From contig JANQFG010000158.1 in the NCBI GenBank assembly GCA_028277985.1, positions 32,107-96,106 of the forward strand: a stretch of 64,000 nucleotides of DNA, read 5' to 3'. The stretch's first letter is position 1. Each line of letters begins with the position of its first letter. The notes under the pieces are model-generated. The model was given only the letters and a program-made list of their open reading frames with translations. It searched no databases and was not told where the DNA came from. The stretch comes from a bacterium. GTDB taxonomy: Bacteria; Desulfobacterota; DSWW01. Of the stretch, positions 34,301 through 42,157 are shown in pieces. The position numbers and the translations under genes were made by a program.

Positions 34301-35048
34301 CCGGATTCGGATCGGCCCACATCTCGATCTCAGGGGCTGTCTCGTCGGTATGCGGTGAGCATGCAGGCAGCTCGGGAGATTCGGGCGGAACGCCCTCGGT
34401 CGTGTAGGTCACCCGTATGTGGGGAACGCACAGGGGGGCCTCTCGGCTGTAAAAGCCTCTGGACCACAATCCTTCGGCACTGGACGAGGCGGTCAGCATG
34501 ACGCCGAAGTTGGGTATGCTTCCATCGACCCAGCCTCTCACGAGGTCGGTGACGTCGAAGGTCTTCCATCCAGTTTCCGGACCGATCAAATGGTAGTCGA
34601 ACGGCGTGACAGGGGGCTGGTTGTCCCAGTTGATGGCAGAGGCACCTGCCCACTCCAGCCAGTCCTCTCCAACGATCCGGAGATGCAGTCCCCTGGAGCC
34701 CCCCTCGCCGCTGAGGTGATACATGTAGAGGTTCATCTCGGCGGTCTGGATAACCGCGTCCTCGGGAAGCCAGGCCGGATCGAAGGCAACGAAGATCCTC
34801 TCGTGATAGCCAAACTCCAGCGCGGGTCCAACGAAGAGGTGGGGGCCGTCCCCGTAGTTCGTTGTCGGGTTTTCCTCGAAAACGTAGGCATCCTTCGAGG
34901 CCAGAAGCACGCCCTGGGCCGGGTTGTCCGCATGGGCGGGGCTCGTGGCGAGGAAGAGGCAGGAAGCAAGCGCCGGAAGAATGATGCGGACGGCCCACGC
35001 GGCGACGATGCTCGACGAGGACCGGGTTCCCTCACTGCATTTCGACAT
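31302..35048 (-). CDS. Large secreted zinc metalloprotease with DNRLRE, calcium-repeat and Cys-rich regions
   Basis: The 1248-residue protein starts at ATG 35048 (binding site AAAGGAG) with a signal peptide ending near TSPAHA. In order: a DNRLRE-type beta domain (about 45-200; KDAYVFEENPTTNYGD), Ig-like segments (about 230-400), a thrombospondin-3-like calcium repeat (DADGDHLSDPVEEALGLDP), a protease domain with the zinc motif HELGHAMGLGHGG (coding near 33121-33160), a second calcium repeat (DNDGDGLIDEG ... DSDRDGIGNACD), a fibronectin-like segment and Cys-rich repeats of the CDDGNACTTDALD type near residues 1070-1160. Such layouts are common in Myxococcota-like deltaproteobacteria and suit surface display or extracellular digestion. 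Confidence 0.85.
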   Translation of the reverse strand: MSKCSEGTRSSSSIVAAWAVRIILPALASCLFLATSPAHADNPAQGVLLASKDAYVFEENPTTNYGDGPHLFVGPALEFGYHERIFVAFDPAWLPEDAVIQTAEMNLYMYHLSGEGGSRGLHLRIVGEDWLEWAGASAINWDNQPPVTPFDYHLIGPETGWKTFDVTDLVRGWVDGSIPNFGVMLTASSSAEGLWSRGFYSREAPLCVPHIRVTYTTEGVPPESPELPACSPHTDETAPEIEMWADPNPAVAGETFQVHLEVTDDQGLYRVQFMEGSSLIADEYVSGGHTSFSISQLANRDAGMARYSAMAWDLQMNGKSASLRVPVLEDGLPPLIRVSHAPLNPSAGDRVSFTVEAEDPSEIGTVSIFVNNIAHDFILPHPEPNPVISMEYDTAADARVVRYWAYAIDQEGFYTSTGTKFVVLDNTGPDADGDHLSDPVEEALGLDPYSNDTDFDGLYDHWEVLGVDVDDDGTIDLDLPGMGANPHQKDAFVEVDWMEDGSHSHRLHPSAAQAVINAYRDYSVRLHVDLGQLGGGNAFPHQDSIMGCDSECDNCTVDEWDAIEAIKLDNFDPIRRGIFYYIPVLHYKCNGPKTHCRSGICSGEIILASNDPGGNVGSAETVARQATFFFHELGHAMGLGHGGQVERDTPRTVRTLGPEGDIIDIDVDWRMDDENSKPNYLSNMSYRYQWYLRFLPEGGDPDPDSGDSIYVYSYSLFDNSLNENLLQEEGGLDASGVVGMFVWRRGEDVRFEYQLFHESMRGTFYMWLNHQDLCPAYELDWWLADGGWVDWDLDGVYETDPYSYDVNTRCRTNDVGVCECTNTLSTELVSTREIGLLRTKIYGAADQDINFGIEGLSLAALDPDGTCEEVSVASGPDEDSPMPPLRDDAEYCDGMDNDGDGLIDEGFPDHDEDGIADPVDNCPFDYNRSQRDSDRDGIGNACDYLPGPPSNLGVVHTKGFWLTWTPSGVDDVVGHNVYRKAPGETGFTRLGPAYPTTLASVYSIECEHDTVYAVSGVDVLMQESPLSQRVRLIETGIPEFPCQVKPLDPDPVICDDGNACTTDALDPKTGGCTHTLKDCDDGVFCNGAETCNPSSGACISPGTPCPDDGLFCNGEEGCEEGGGKCYHTGDPCTGPDEVCDEQQDTCEDLSGIELVKPPNGTTLTSAPNLVWKPGKYDVFRLYLILSFKGNYVGFWTGWTLDTNLDLSPYVPLWTSVDAGSWGGWLVLGLDTDSLDWELEGPWWFRKAP

Positions 35049-35428
35049 GGACTCTCCTTTTTCTCCACAGTGTAGATGCAGAAACATAATTATATGAAAA
35101 GCGTAATGCTCTGTCAAAGAATGGAGAATTGCAGGGATTTCGTCCGAGAGGGAGGGACAGGGCCTCCCTTGCGCACATCCCGCGAAACATCGCGGTTGCC
35201 CGCGAATCACTTGACAAGGCAGCCGGGACCGGGTACTTTTGTATAACGCATAAAATTATAAGATTATAAATTTATAAACAATGTGTATCTTTCTTTAATA
35301 ATAACAGGCATATAATCATCTTCCATGCTGCCCCGGCCAGTCTCGAGGCTGATATCCTGATCAGCGGAATGAGGGGCAAGAAGCCTTCGTGACCCATCAA
35401 CCGTTTCTCAACGCAGGAGGAAGTTTCA
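35049..35428 (+). other. Intergenic region upstream of the tandem NTF2-like gene
   Basis: The 380 bp between two divergent genes turn AT-rich at 35240-35330. A strong promoter match for the rightward gene is annotated at 35211-35239. No further gene-like frame with a binding site is present. The marked drop in GC at the left edge of the catabolic region could reflect a junction of transferred DNA, but there is no tRNA or direct repeat to confirm it. Confidence 0.5.
35211..35239 (+). promoter_or_regulatory. Sigma-70-type promoter upstream of the tandem NTF2-like gene
   Basis: A perfect TTGACA at 35211-35216 is followed after 17 nt by TACTTT at 35234-35239, with a second AT element TATAAC at 35242-35247. 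It lies about 190 bp upstream of the gene at 35429, so the transcript would have a long, AT-rich leader. Confidence 0.6.
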
Positions 35429-36397
35429 ATGGACAAGGAAGAAATCAGACAGAAAGCCGCCGAGCGGGTCAACGCGATCTACGGGCTGAAGAACCCGTCC
35501 GCCGAGGATGTGAAGGGGATGATCGATACCCACTTCGGCCCCAGCCCGGTCGTCATGTTTCCCGGTATGCCCCAGCAGCACATCCTGTTCGGCTGCCATC
35601 AGGGACACGGCAACCTGAACGCCCACTACCAGAGCTTCTACGAAACGATCGAAGTCCAGCACCTGAAAGAGCAGTTCACCCTGGTGGACGGCTTCTGCGC
35701 GGATATCCACTATGAGGCGGAGTTCAAGATCAAGGAGTCGGGCTCCGTGTTCGAGCTCGAGTTCGTGGCCCTAGCCGACATGGACTCGGACGGCAGGTTT
35801 CGGACCCTGAAGCTGTTCTTTGATACGGCCACCTTTCTCAAAGCCGTGAACAACAAGAATCAGACTTTCACCGATGTGAGGGAGAAGGATCCACACCCGC
35901 CCTTCGACCCGAACGGGAAGCCGTACGCGGGCAAGTTGATGTCCGACTTCTACGACCTCTTCGGGCAGTGTTACATGGGGCTGGAATCCTACGACAAGCT
36001 CTACAGCCACATGAACGAGGACGTGGAAGTCTGCTTCAAGTCGGACGTGGATGTCATTCCCTACGCAGGGCAATATTCCGGGAAGGAAGGGTTCAAGCAG
36101 TGGTTCGCCAATCTGTTTTCCCTGTGGCGGCTCTGCGCTTTCAATTTCACGCGCATCGTTGCCGAAGGGAACATGGCGGATTTCGAGATCCACGAGCTGC
36201 ACTACTACGACAACCCGGACGGCACCCAGCGATACCTGGATTGCTACATCGTTCAAAGCTGGCTGATGGATGAGAACGGCAAGATGCACCGGTTCAAGAG
36301 CTATCATGACTCCAACTGGCTCGTGGAGACCTTCAACGCGAGCGAGGTGTACAAGGCTCACTACGGATATCCGAAGGACTATCCCCCCGGGAAGTAG
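35429..36397 (+). CDS. Tandem-domain NTF2/SnoaL-like protein
   Basis: The 322-residue protein appears to hold two NTF2-fold domains: residues about 1-150 (FYETIEVQHLKEQFTLVDGF, then FELEFVALADMDSDGRFRTLKLFFD) and about 165-310 (LFGQCYMGLESYDKLYSHMNEDVEVCF, then QSWLMDENGKMHRFKSYHDSNW). The fold is used by ketosteroid isomerases, polyketide cyclases and bile-acid dehydratases, so a cyclase, isomerase or dehydratase role is possible. The start follows CAGGAGGAAG. It is followed 14 bp later by an SDR gene and resembles in layout the protein at 37227. Confidence 0.75.
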   Translation: MDKEEIRQKAAERVNAIYGLKNPSAEDVKGMIDTHFGPSPVVMFPGMPQQHILFGCHQGHGNLNAHYQSFYETIEVQHLKEQFTLVDGFCADIHYEAEFKIKESGSVFELEFVALADMDSDGRFRTLKLFFDTATFLKAVNNKNQTFTDVREKDPHPPFDPNGKPYAGKLMSDFYDLFGQCYMGLESYDKLYSHMNEDVEVCFKSDVDVIPYAGQYSGKEGFKQWFANLFSLWRLCAFNFTRIVAEGNMADFEIHELHYYDNPDGTQRYLDCYIVQSWLMDENGKMHRFKSYHDSNWLVETFNASEVYKAHYGYPKDYPPGK

Positions 36398-36411
36398 ACA
36401 GGAGAGAGCGC

Positions 36412-37230
36412 ATGAATCCTTTTTCCGGGAAGACGGCCCTCGTCACGGGCGGAGCTTCCGGTATCGGCCGGGAGCTCTGCCTCGAGCTTGCGAAGCTCGG
36501 GGCCAGCGTCGTTGTGGCCGACATCAATGAGGAAGGAGCCGAGAAAACCGTAGCCGCGATCACAGGATCCGGGGGCAAGGCAGAAGCGGTGGTTGCCGAC
36601 ATGCGGGACCCGGATGCGGTGGAAGAGCTGGTCCGGAAGGCGGCGTCAGGCGGATCTCTGGACTACATGTTCAACAACGCGGGCGTCATCATGTTCGGCG
36701 AGTTCAGGGACATGAGCTATGAAGACTGGCGGCATTTCATCGACAGTGACGTCATGACCGTGGTCCATGGGACCTCTTCCGCCTACAAGCTCATGATCCG
36801 GCAAGGGCACGGCCACATCGTGAATGTATCTTCCGTCTTCGGGCTGTTTCCCTTTGCCCTGGCGACCGGCTACACGGCTGTGAAGCAGGCGGTGGTCGGT
36901 CTTACCATGGCCTTGAGACCCGAGGCAGCCGATCTCGGAGTGAACGTAAGTGTGGCCTGTCCGGGCTCGGTCAAAACGGAAGTCCGAAAGACCTACAAGA
37001 TCCTGAACGGAGATCGGGAAGCCTTCAATGCGATGATCATGAAGGAGATGAACCCGAACGAAACGGCGTTGAAGATTCTGCAAGGTGTGAGAAAGAACAA
37101 GGGCCTGATCGCATTTCCTTTCTACGATCTGGTCTTCTGGTGGATGTTCCGACTCTTCCCGTCCGGGAACTTCTGGTGGCAGCGCAAGCTGGTGAATCTG
37201 TTCCGGAAGCGAGTACGGTTCAACAGCTAG
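36412..37230 (+). CDS. Short-chain dehydrogenase/reductase
   Basis: The 272-residue classical SDR has ALVTGGASGIGREL, VVADINE (Asp, NAD-type), FNNAGV, Ser in VNVSSVFGL and YTAVK as the catalytic pair. A hydrophobic, basic C-terminus (FRLFPSGNFWWQRKL) suggests membrane association or a lipid-like substrate. It is co-transcribed with the tandem NTF2-like gene. Its TAG stop shares the palindrome CTAG with the stop of the convergent gene on the other strand (37227-37230). Confidence 0.88.
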   Translation: MNPFSGKTALVTGGASGIGRELCLELAKLGASVVVADINEEGAEKTVAAITGSGGKAEAVVADMRDPDAVEELVRKAASGGSLDYMFNNAGVIMFGEFRDMSYEDWRHFIDSDVMTVVHGTSSAYKLMIRQGHGHIVNVSSVFGLFPFALATGYTAVKQAVVGLTMALRPEAADLGVNVSVACPGSVKTEVRKTYKILNGDREAFNAMIMKEMNPNETALKILQGVRKNKGLIAFPFYDLVFWWMFRLFPSGNFWWQRKLVNLFRKRVRFNS

Positions 37231-38132
37231 GAGTCCCCTTCAGAGTCCGGAAGGTGATTCATCCAGATCTCCTGGGAATCATGGTAGCTCTTGAGTTCCA
37301 GAAGGAGTCCGTCCCTGTCAAAGATCAGGGATTGATTCAAGGTGATGAAGAACTCCTTGTCGGTCACCGCGTCGCCGAAATGAACATCAAGGGTCACATC
37401 CGTTCTGTTGTCGCAGGTCACATATCTGCTGAAGACGGGTGGCGCTATGTAGATCTGATAGCTGAACACCCCGTTGATCAGCTGCAAGACTTCCTCTTTG
37501 CCCTTGACGGACCCGTTGCTTGGGAGGGCGGGATTTCCCTTCTCCACGACGACGACCTCATCACTCATCGATGCCAGGGCCCCGGACACATCGCCTGCCA
37601 CGTAGAACTTGTTGTATAGTCGTGCAGCTACTTCTGCGGTGTCGAAGACAACCGGAATCGTGCCGGTGTCGCTCGTTCCCCTCTGATCCTTCACCTCCGC
37701 ATCTCCACCTTCGCTGAATGCTTCTGTCATGTGCCAGGTAGAATAGTACAGGGCCAGTCTCTCGATCCTGTCCAGGCCTTCGGAGAGCTTCCATTTGTAG
37801 AGGAACTCCAGGTCGTATCTCTTTCCTGTAGATTGTACGTCAGAAATGATGTTCACGTGTGAAGAAGCCATGCCGCGATCCCTGGAGTCGCAGAGATGGA
37901 ACTGTACGATCAGATCGACCAGGGTATTCGCTTCCAGGAAGGCATTGAGATACTTGATGACTTCATCCGGTCCCTGATAGAGGCCTGCAAAGGGAACTAC
38001 ACCCCGCCTTCCAATGACGTGAAATCTCACATCGTCCGACAGCAGGGAGCGAATAGGATCGGCATGGGCGCCCCTCAACTCCCCGAAGAAACGGTCCAGA
38101 CAGGCTGTGCCTTGATGATCGGGTCCATTCAT
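37227..38132 (-). CDS. Tandem-domain NTF2/SnoaL-like protein
   Basis: The 301-residue protein again reads as two NTF2-fold halves. The first (about 5-150) has FFGELRGAHADPIRSLLSDD and VPFAGLYQGPDEVIKYL, the usual small-molecule-pocket opening; the second (about 165-295) has LYNKFYVAGDVSGALASMSDE and ENGKEEVLQLI-like KGKEEVLQLINGVF. No catalytic residues can be assigned from sequence alone. ATG 38132 follows AAGGGAG. It converges on the SDR gene and overlaps it by 4 bp. The 202 bp before the next gene hold nothing recognisable. Confidence 0.7.
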   Translation of the reverse strand: MNGPDHQGTACLDRFFGELRGAHADPIRSLLSDDVRFHVIGRRGVVPFAGLYQGPDEVIKYLNAFLEANTLVDLIVQFHLCDSRDRGMASSHVNIISDVQSTGKRYDLEFLYKWKLSEGLDRIERLALYYSTWHMTEAFSEGGDAEVKDQRGTSDTGTIPVVFDTAEVAARLYNKFYVAGDVSGALASMSDEVVVVEKGNPALPSNGSVKGKEEVLQLINGVFSYQIYIAPPVFSRYVTCDNRTDVTLDVHFGDAVTDKEFFITLNQSLIFDRDGLLLELKSYHDSQEIWMNHLPDSEGDS

Positions 38133-38334
38133 GCCGAGTGCTCCCTTCTTCGGAACCTCTTCCGGGTGCTCTCGCCGCGCAAGCGTCCGGCGAGCACCCA
38201 GAGCCTATTCAAGAGAGTCGTAGGATGTCAAGGAAATCGATCCGTCACAGCGCTGTCCCGGGTGAAGTCTAAAGGATAGACGCTGAAGAAGGGCTTCGGA
38301 GGTCAAACCATTGCTCGAAGACAAGGAGAATACC

Positions 38335-39387
38335 ATGAAGGACGTCTATGCCAGGCTCAGGGAATTCATGCACACCTTTCCGAACGGCTATCCCTCCACG
38401 CCGACCGGGGTCGAAATCAAGATCCTGAAGAAACTCTTCTCGCCGGAAGATGCCGAGCTATGCCTGAGCCTGAAGAAGGAACCCGAAGCCCTTTCCGACA
38501 TCGCCAAGAGACTCGGACGGGAGGCGGGCGAGTTAGGCATCAAGCTCGAGGACATGGCGCAGAGGGGGATCGTCTTCAGAAACAGGGAAGGCGGAAAGGT
38601 TCTCTACAAGGCGCTCCCCTTCTTCGTGGGAATGATCGAGGCGCAGACCAACCGGATCGACTTGGAGCTGGCCCAGCTCATGGATGAGTTCCGTCCCCAT
38701 CTGGGAGCCATGGGCCTGACCGTGGACACGAACATTACACGGTTCATTCCGGCGGCCACGGCCGTCGAGGGCAAGACGACGGTCTCCTCCTACAACCGGA
38801 TGCGTGAAATGGTCAAGGACGAAGACCTGATCGCGGTGGGGCCCTGCACCTGCCGACAGATGACAGAGGTGAAGGGAGACAAGTGTTCCCATACGTTTGA
38901 GACGTGTCTGTCCTTTGGCGAGCACGCCCAGTATTTCATCGACAACCGAATCTCAAAGAAGGTCGGCAAGGACGAGCTGATGCAGCTTCTGGGGGCCGCA
39001 GAGGAAGAGGGCCTGGTCCTCTGTACGAGCAACTCGGAGGAGCTTTCGATCGCATGTTGTTGCTGCCCCTGCTGCTGCGGGATTCTCCAGGGACTCCCGC
39101 TGCTCCCCCAGGCCTCCATGCTGGCGAATGTCTGCTACAACGCCAGGATCGATCCCGAGCTTTGCATGCTCTGCGGAGATTGTGTGGAGCGTTGCCCGGT
39201 GGAGGCGATCATCGAGCTCGACGACACGATGTCAGTGTCAGCGGACAAATGTATTGGTTGCGGGCTCTGTGTCTCGCCTTGCCCCGAGGAGGCGGTTGCC
39301 CTCGAGGAAGTGCCCACGGCAAGCCTGCCGTTCGCGGACGAGACGCAGATGTATGACTCGGTCTTGAAGGAGCGGGGTCTTCTCTGA
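38335..39387 (+). CDS. Poly-Cys ferredoxin-type protein with winged-helix-like N-terminus
   Basis: This 350-residue protein has three parts. Residues 1 to about 90 resemble a winged helix (SPEDAELCLSLKKEPEAL, then a helix-rich stretch). A middle domain carries GPCTCRQMTEVKGDKC and FETCLSFG, and then a run of seven cysteines in eight positions, ACCCCPCCCG. The C-terminal domain binds two [4Fe-4S] clusters (CMLCGDCVERCPVEAI and CIGCGLCVSPCPEEAV). A paralogue lies at 56433. ATG 38335 follows AAGGAGAATACC. The role may be electron transfer to a redox enzyme of this region; the middle Cys motifs suggest at least one further cluster. Confidence 0.8.
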   Translation: MKDVYARLREFMHTFPNGYPSTPTGVEIKILKKLFSPEDAELCLSLKKEPEALSDIAKRLGREAGELGIKLEDMAQRGIVFRNREGGKVLYKALPFFVGMIEAQTNRIDLELAQLMDEFRPHLGAMGLTVDTNITRFIPAATAVEGKTTVSSYNRMREMVKDEDLIAVGPCTCRQMTEVKGDKCSHTFETCLSFGEHAQYFIDNRISKKVGKDELMQLLGAAEEEGLVLCTSNSEELSIACCCCPCCCGILQGLPLLPQASMLANVCYNARIDPELCMLCGDCVERCPVEAIIELDDTMSVSADKCIGCGLCVSPCPEEAVALEEVPTASLPFADETQMYDSVLKERGLL

Positions 39388-39399
39388 TCCGTTTTCGGC

Positions 39400-41121
39400 T
39401 CATTCCGACCGGCAGTAGACTCTCTTCCCTCCCAGCCAGGTCTGCTCGACCCGCGGAGGATTCAACGAATTCTCCACGGGCCATAGCGGAGAATTCGTTG
39501 AACTCTCCTTGGGCCCCAGCGGGTCGTTCGAGAGCAGGACGAAGTCGGCCCGCTTTCCGGCTTCCAGGCTGCCCACATCTCTCTCGCAATTCAGGGCGTA
39601 AGCACCGCCGTTGGTGTACATGGCAAAGGCTTCTTTCACCGAAATGGCTTCCTCTGGCTGCAGAACCTCTTCGCCCGCCGTCTTACGGCTGACGGCCCGC
39701 TCGATCGCCTCGAGGGGCTCATGGGATGCGACCGGCCAGTCGGAGCTCCCTGCGACACGAATGCCCGCATCGAGAACGGATCGCAGGGGCAGCTGTCTTA
39801 TTCCCGGCAGGTACGGGACATTGTCGCGGCTCATGTGGGTCAGAAAGTAGGGTTGGGTAACCAGGATCATGCCGAGCTTCTTCATCTTCATGATCAGCTC
39901 GTCGTCGAGGAAGACTCCGTGTTCGATGCGCGCAGGGTGAAGGCCCTCCAGGGCCTCCTGCGCCCCCTCTACGATCTCTATGGCCTGTCGGATCGCGGCA
40001 TTGCCGAGAGCATGAAACGCCGGAGACATGCCCTGCCCGGCGGCCTGTGAGACCAACCGGATGCAATCGTCGGTTCCGGCCATCATCGTGCCGAACCTGG
40101 CCCTCAGTCCGTGGGTGAATTCCACCGGGCTCCTGGATGCCGTGCGGAGGGGATCCAGGGACCGCTCTGCCAGACAGCGGAAGAGGGTGGCAATCGACGT
40201 CTGAATGAATTGGCCGAAGGAAAGCTCCATGGCTGCCCGGTCGGCCCCATCCAAGAAGACCTTCATGGGACCGGCAATCATCTGGGGAACCTCGGGGGCG
40301 GCACGAGGATCGTCTATCAGATCCCAGGGCAGAAGAAGGGCGTGTTCCCTCGAGCTGTAATGCAGGACGATAGGTATCTGCAAGAGGTCTCTTTCGAACG
40401 CTTCCGTGTACAGAGCCTCGAGGGCATACGGCACCGCGGGATCGCCGATACGGGTAATCCCCGACGCGAACAGGTCGGTCTGGGCGAGGGCAAGCTGGTT
40501 CAGTATCTGCCCCTTGCTCTGCTGGATCAGGCTGTCGCGGGACACCGGCTGGACAGCGGCCATGGCTGTCTCGATCAGGTGGCCCGTGGGTTCACCGTCT
40601 TCGTCCTTCACGATTTCGCCGGCAAAGGGTTGGGGTGTCCGGCTGTTGACCCCGGCCAGGTCGAGCGCCCTGGAGTTGGCAGCACATTCGTGAAAGGAGT
40701 AGTGAAAGACGACCACCGGATGATCCGGGCAAGCTTCGTCCAGGTCCTTCCGGGTCGGCGTTCGTTTTTCCGGGTATTCCCAGGGGTCGTAACCCTGGCC
40801 CACGACCCACTGGCCCGGAGCGCGCTCACTCGCCGACTCCCGCAACAGGTCCTTCAACGCCGAGATGGTGCGTGCCTTCTCATGCGAGCAATCCAGGGAT
40901 TTCTGGTAGATCACACCGTCGAGCAGATGAATGTGGGGGTCGATGAACCCGGGCAATGCCGTGAAACCCTGTCCATCGACTCGTTCTGCGCCGGGATACC
41001 GGGTTGCCAGCTCGTCCACGCTGCCGATGGCGACGATTCTCTCGTCTTCCCAGACCATCCCATCGGCCACGCTGAACGCCCCGTCCATTTTGTGTATAAT
41101 TACATTCTGCAAGAGCTTCAT
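39400..41121 (-). CDS. YtcJ-like metal-dependent amidohydrolase
   Basis: The 573-residue protein has the amidohydrolase-3/YtcJ layout: a small beta domain (NVIIHKMDGAFSVADGMVW), the HxH metal motif in LPGFIDPHIHLLDG, later His in ARIEHGVFLDDE, the Asp metal ligand in AGSSDWPVASHEPL and a closing beta strand (LEAGKRADFVLLSNDP). I start it at ATG 41121, after GAGGGATC; the longer upstream frame has no site. The substrate is an amide, imide or similar compound and cannot be specified. Near the C-terminus the coding sequence includes a 15-bp perfect palindrome (39461-39502). Confidence 0.87.
   Translation of the reverse strand: MKLLQNVIIHKMDGAFSVADGMVWEDERIVAIGSVDELATRYPGAERVDGQGFTALPGFIDPHIHLLDGVIYQKSLDCSHEKARTISALKDLLRESASERAPGQWVVGQGYDPWEYPEKRTPTRKDLDEACPDHPVVVFHYSFHECAANSRALDLAGVNSRTPQPFAGEIVKDEDGEPTGHLIETAMAAVQPVSRDSLIQQSKGQILNQLALAQTDLFASGITRIGDPAVPYALEALYTEAFERDLLQIPIVLHYSSREHALLLPWDLIDDPRAAPEVPQMIAGPMKVFLDGADRAAMELSFGQFIQTSIATLFRCLAERSLDPLRTASRSPVEFTHGLRARFGTMMAGTDDCIRLVSQAAGQGMSPAFHALGNAAIRQAIEIVEGAQEALEGLHPARIEHGVFLDDELIMKMKKLGMILVTQPYFLTHMSRDNVPYLPGIRQLPLRSVLDAGIRVAGSSDWPVASHEPLEAIERAVSRKTAGEEVLQPEEAISVKEAFAMYTNGGAYALNCERDVGSLEAGKRADFVLLSNDPLGPKESSTNSPLWPVENSLNPPRVEQTWLGGKRVYCRSE
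39461..39502. repeat. Palindrome inside the amidohydrolase coding sequence
   Basis: TTCAACGAATTCTCC (39461-39475) and its exact complement (39488-39502) flank a 12-nt loop. The element is in frame and encodes the hydrophilic stretch STNSPLWPVENSLN just before the last strand of the enzyme, a region where the family usually has a short loop. It looks like an inserted palindromic element tolerated in frame. Confidence 0.55.
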
Positions 41122-41291
41122 GAGAGATCCCTCGCTCCACGGTTCTGGAAACGGGCCTGCCGCCCCGGATGAGGACAGCATACGAAAGGGGTGGGCGGGT
41201 GTCCAGAACGAGAGGATGCGAGTCACACACCTGCCCCGATAGAAGTCTAAATCAATAGTAGGCTAGGAAAAGACCGTGGAGAGGTTGAGGC

Positions 41292-42143
41292 ATGGAAACA
41301 ACGCTCGAAGAACTGGTTCAGCAGGCAAAAGACGGTAAGAAGGAGGCGCTCGAGTCGCTCGTTCGGAGGATTCAGGACCGCGTTTACGGGCTTGCCCTTC
41401 GCATGCTCGGATATCCTGCCGATGCGGAAGATGCCGCACAGGAGATCCTGGTGAAGGTGGTTACGCGTCTTGACAGCTTCAGGCACGAGAGCGAGTTCAC
41501 TACCTGGGTCTACCGTGTGGCGTCAAACCATCTTCTGACCACACGGAAGCGCCTGGCCGAGAACCTGACGACCTCTTTCGAGGATTACGAATCCCAGCTC
41601 GAAGCAGGATTCTCAGCCGAATGGCAGGAATCCATACCGGAGGCGGAGAGGAGCCTGATCGTACATGAGGTGATGCTCGGCTGTACCCACGGCATGCTGC
41701 TCTGTCTGGATCGAGCCCATCGAATCACCTTCGTCTTGAGTGAGGTACTGGACATCTCCAGCCGGCAGGGGGCCGTGATCCTGGATATCTCCCCGGCAGC
41801 CTACCGGAAGAGGCTCTCCAGGGCCCGAGAACGGATTCACACCTTCATGCTCAAGAATTGCGGTGTGGTGAATCCGGACAACCCCTGCCACTGTGACCGG
41901 GTAGCGCCGCTTGCAGTCCAGGCCCAGGAGATCGATCCGAAGAACCTGCTTTATGCAGGTCATCGCTGCCGCACCAAAGGGGGCGCGGTCTCGTTGGAGC
42001 ACCTCGAAGAACTGGACTCCCTCCAACGCATTGCCGTGCTCTTTCGAAACCATCCTGACTACGCGGCCCCGGACACCTTCCTCGAGAGCCTGAAGGAACT
42101 GATTGATTCGGGGCGGGTCAGCTTTTTCGAGGGACTTCATTGA
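41292..42143 (+). CDS. ECF-type RNA polymerase sigma factor with C-terminal extension
   Basis: This 283-residue protein has sigma region 2 (ALRMLGYPADAEDAAQEILV and FTTWVYRVASNHLL) and a region-4-like helix-turn-helix (LDISSRQGAVILDISPAAYRKRLSRARE). Beyond it lies an extension of about 90 residues with NPCHCDRVAPL, resembling sigma factors whose C-terminal tail replaces a separate anti-sigma partner. No anti-sigma gene is adjacent; 14 bp downstream is a lipoprotein hydrolase. It is divergent from the amidohydrolase gene. Confidence 0.85.
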   Translation: METTLEELVQQAKDGKKEALESLVRRIQDRVYGLALRMLGYPADAEDAAQEILVKVVTRLDSFRHESEFTTWVYRVASNHLLTTRKRLAENLTTSFEDYESQLEAGFSAEWQESIPEAERSLIVHEVMLGCTHGMLLCLDRAHRITFVLSEVLDISSRQGAVILDISPAAYRKRLSRARERIHTFMLKNCGVVNPDNPCHCDRVAPLAVQAQEIDPKNLLYAGHRCRTKGGAVSLEHLEELDSLQRIAVLFRNHPDYAAPDTFLESLKELIDSGRVSFFEGLH

Positions 42144-42157
42144 GTAGGGAGGTAGTG

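Noticed and set aside
35049..35210. N-terminal extension of the metalloprotease
   Set aside because: The signal peptide begins at the ATG at 35048 behind AAAGGAG; the extension would bury the signal sequence and overlaps the promoter region.
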